The notes under the pieces: model-generated
Database searches by the model: none
What the model was told of the DNA's origin: nothing
Seen by the model: the letters and a program-made list of their open reading frames with translations, nothing else
Shown: positions 46,325 through 48,358 of the stretch, in pieces
Layout of the letters: each line of letters opens with the position of its first letter
How positions within the stretch are numbered: the first letter of the stretch is position 1
Made by a program: the position numbers and the translations under genes
Origin: a virus
Length of the DNA: 48,358 nt
Direction: 5' to 3' (one strand)
Virus record (IMG/VR): IMGVR_UViG_3300037246_001246
Coordinates: 1 to 48,358 of that record

Positions 46325-46849
46325 TTACGCCCCGGTGAAGCTGTGGTTCAGAATGACCTTGAGTGTATCGGAAGACGTCTTCGGAAAGGAGCCTCCGGTG
46401 AATTCACCATGAGTCAGAGCAGGCTCAGCTGCTCCGTGCGCGCCAACACCAATCATGAAGTCAGTGATGGCCGTATCATTGAAGTCACCTGCAGCCCACT
46501 CAAAGGTCCACGTGATAACATCGACACCGTCACCAGTGTTGTCAGCATCACCTGTATCATTGGTCTTCGGATAGGTAGCCTTGACCAGCTTCGCCGTCGA
46601 TGCGATGAGGTTGAGATCGTCTGAGTCGTTACCTTTACCAGGTGCGGACGAGGCGACGTCACCAAGCCACATCGTATCGAAAGCATCAGTCGGAGTCTCT
46701 TCCGCACCTAGCTCCGCATAGTAGACATCGCCAGCATCGGTGATGATGTTGCGACCTTCATGAATGGTCACAAGACCTGTCTCGACATTGGTGACAATGG
46801 CAATGACTCTGCCCTTGACAACCATTTCTTCCCGTTCTAGAGTTTGCAC
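46325..46849 (-). CDS. Probable virion structural protein
   Basis: A 174-residue acidic protein with a GTG start behind AAGGAGGTTAC. The pattern (VETGLVTIHEGRNIITDAGDVYYAELGAEE, FDTMWLGDVAS, DGVDVITWTFEWAAGDFNDTAITDFMIGV, DTLKVILNHSFTGA) resembles small tail/head fibre-like beta proteins of phages. It lies directly after the portal gene. The exact role is unknown. Confidence 0.7.
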   Translation of the reverse strand: MQTLEREEMVVKGRVIAIVTNVETGLVTIHEGRNIITDAGDVYYAELGAEETPTDAFDTMWLGDVASSAPGKGNDSDDLNLIASTAKLVKATYPKTNDTGDADNTGDGVDVITWTFEWAAGDFNDTAITDFMIGVGAHGAAEPALTHGEFTGGSFPKTSSDTLKVILNHSFTGA

Positions 46850-46858
46850 GTAACCTCC

Positions 46859-48340
46859 TTAGTTACTTTCCACTTGACCTTGTCTCTGTCCTTGCTTAGC
46901 ACTCGGAGGACCTTGTCGCGGAGGTCCCACCTTTGGAGATCTTGGTGTTCCTCCAGTAGAGGGCATCTCCTCAGGTTCATCCTCTCGTGCTGTCGCCTTA
47001 TCAGGCTGAGGCATGTCCATCTCGTCTCTGATCCACTCCTCCAACTTGTCGTCGGGAATGATCGCCTCCGCACCAACAAAGTTGCGGAAGGCAAACGAAA
47101 GTGTTCTGAGCTCGTTTGCCTCACCAATCCTACGCGCTCTCAGTGTGGGATACCTAGTTACGCCTGGATAGTTGAAATTGATCAGCTGTGGAATGGCATG
47201 CTTGTTGATCATGGAAAGAACAATCTGCGCTGTGAAGCGCATTGCCTTCATGAACAGATCGATCTCCTGCTCCTTCGACGCTGCCGCTCCTGTGTCGAGG
47301 AACTGTCCGAGTGTGTTCTTGTAAATCTCGCGGTCGTGATGTCCAATGGACTCCATCGGATCTGTTGGCTGACCTTCGATCTTGGCGAAGATAAGCTCCC
47401 AATAAGGAGGAAGAACAACATGTGCCTGCTCATTGGTACGTAGATTTCGGCCCAGCTCGTTAGCAAGGTCTCTATCCGCAGGTGTGAACCCCGGTGGGAG
47501 CTTGATGACCGGAATTCCAATACCATGCCTTTCCTTCTGGATCGCATCGATCTTGTAGAGCCCGTTCTTGTAGTACCAATGCTTATAGGCACTTCGAAGG
47601 AGTGAAATGCCCTCCATATTATTAGCTTCTCGATCGTATGTGAAGACAACCAGTTTTTCAATGGGTAGGAATGTCTCCCCATCACCATCGAAGTTTGTCA
47701 TCCATACACCATCGGGGCCACCATGCTTATCGTACACCCAACCATTAGGAGTCACATCGATAGGGTGTCTTGGCGCCCACTTCTGCCAACAGACTCGCTG
47801 CTTTCCCTCCCAAGTCTTGACAGTGAACACCTTCTCAAACATGTAGTAGCCAAAGTCCAACATCAGCAGAGCTTCCATCAAGATCTGATCCCAGTCGATG
47901 GTCATAGCATCAAACAAGGCATACCTAATGAACTCAGCATGTTCATCTGCCTCTGGATTCTCACGCTCTGCAGGCTCAATCGACCAACGGGCTGTTAGTA
48001 CAGGTGTCTTGGCCAAGCGAAGCGATGCCCTAACGGCCGCATCCTGACGACGCATCTCGTCAAACTTCTCGATGCCCTTATGCCCTGCCAGAGCAATGTT
48101 GTACTCTTCCGCACCAAGCAACCGGCGCCATCGTGTACCAGCAGATCCCAGCTCCTTCTGAAGCACCGGACGCTCCGCTAACTTGGCACCCTTGTCGGTA
48201 ACGATAACAGCCTCGCCATACATGTCATTATAGACACGATCTACAACCTGATAGTGTTCACCTATGTTGTCCAGGGTCAAAACCGACCCTTGTTCTTCTG
48301 TCTCCACAGGGCCATTGAGCCAGTCTCGTACTCTACCCAT
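46859..48340 (-). CDS. Portal protein (Mu gp29/DUF935-like)
   Basis: A 493-residue protein with portal features: RRQDAAVRASLRLAKTPVLTARWSIEPAE (about 95-125), DFGYYMFEKVF (about 167-177), PIEKLVVFTYDREANNMEGISLLRSAYKHWYYKN (about 228-262) and a helical stem region after. This pattern matches the Mu gp29/DUF935 portals that accompany Mu-like proteases and DUF2190 proteins, as here. The end is a disordered Gln/Pro-rich tail. Twelve copies would form the DNA entry ring. Confidence 0.88.
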   Translation of the reverse strand: MGRVRDWLNGPVETEEQGSVLTLDNIGEHYQVVDRVYNDMYGEAVIVTDKGAKLAERPVLQKELGSAGTRWRRLLGAEEYNIALAGHKGIEKFDEMRRQDAAVRASLRLAKTPVLTARWSIEPAERENPEADEHAEFIRYALFDAMTIDWDQILMEALLMLDFGYYMFEKVFTVKTWEGKQRVCWQKWAPRHPIDVTPNGWVYDKHGGPDGVWMTNFDGDGETFLPIEKLVVFTYDREANNMEGISLLRSAYKHWYYKNGLYKIDAIQKERHGIGIPVIKLPPGFTPADRDLANELGRNLRTNEQAHVVLPPYWELIFAKIEGQPTDPMESIGHHDREIYKNTLGQFLDTGAAASKEQEIDLFMKAMRFTAQIVLSMINKHAIPQLINFNYPGVTRYPTLRARRIGEANELRTLSFAFRNFVGAEAIIPDDKLEEWIRDEMDMPQPDKATAREDEPEEMPSTGGTPRSPKVGPPRQGPPSAKQGQRQGQVESN

Positions 48341-48358
48341 TAGAACTTGCCTGCCATG
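48340..48358 (-). CDS. 3' end of an upstream minus-strand gene (possibly terminase)
   Basis: The portal ATG (48340-48338) overlaps a TAA (48342-48340) on the same strand, which may be the stop of an upstream gene running in from beyond the window. Only a few codons are visible, so it cannot be identified. The terminase large subunit would be expected at this place. Confidence 0.25.

Overview
This window is the larger part of a tailed phage genome with a siphovirus-type tail, very probably from an actinobacterial host. The host evidence is a WhiB-family Fe-S regulator (7391-7657), perfect AAGGAGGTGA ribosome binding sites, leaderless-type promoter placement, and a membrane protein with a Thr-Thr-Thr-Thr-Val-Ala stalk of a kind common in actinobacterial surface proteins. 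No integrase, immunity repressor, tRNA, CRISPR array or transposase is visible. The terminase is also missing and presumably lies beyond the right edge, next to the portal gene.

Layout. Positions 1-721 are a gene-free, partly AT-rich control region with hairpins and GGACCA repeats. From 722 to 6762 there are small plus-strand genes, mostly of unknown function. Most of the first ones sit behind individual 5' leaders that carry long inverted repeats directly upstream of very strong Shine-Dalgarno sequences. From 6793 to 8848 come a monocistronic helix-turn-helix gene with its own promoter and terminator, the WhiB gene, a probable leaderless gene and small zinc-ribbon genes. An SNF2-type helicase (9004-10455) is followed by a train of a dozen tiny overlapping genes (10648-12573), nearly all started by the same GGAGGCGACGATG element. 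Replication and recombination genes follow from 13290: a RecB/Cas4-like nuclease, a Sak4-like ATPase, a DUF669-like protein and a primase/DUF3987 helicase. A complete 7-deazaguanine DNA-modification cassette runs from 17915 to 23117 (queC, DJ-1/PfpI-like, queD, queE, folE, mazG-like, dpdA, with several tiny zinc-finger genes between them). A uracil-DNA-glycosylase/DNA polymerase I fusion, a degenerate HNH protein and a RuvC-like resolvase complete the plus-strand block.

Transcription converges at 27029-27137, where two hairpins lie between the blocks. Everything to the right is on the minus strand. Read in the direction of transcription (high to low coordinates) it runs: portal, small structural genes, a LamG lectin-like protein, a 549-residue protein made of about 24 copies of a 20-residue repeat, a BppU-like protein, a Mu I-like protease/scaffold, a DUF2190 decoration protein, the major capsid, connectors, the tail terminator, the tail tube, tail chaperones with a programmed -1 frameshift on GGGAAAA, the tape measure (1398 aa), Dit, a Gp37-like tail protein, an S74-chaperoned fibre, endolysin and holin-like proteins.

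How it works together. FolE, QueD, QueE and QueC make preQ0 from GTP, and DpdA would insert it (or a derivative) into phage DNA, probably as protection against host restriction. A shared promoter family (TTGA..., TCTAG in an 18-bp spacer, TATAAT) drives at least four transcription units, two of which begin with paralogous helix-turn-helix genes. The most unusual features are the structured leaders of the left arm. One is a 33-bp RNA stem whose loop carries the anti-Shine-Dalgarno sequence CCTCCTTTCT. The start-associated repeat train at 10.6-12.4 kb is the other.
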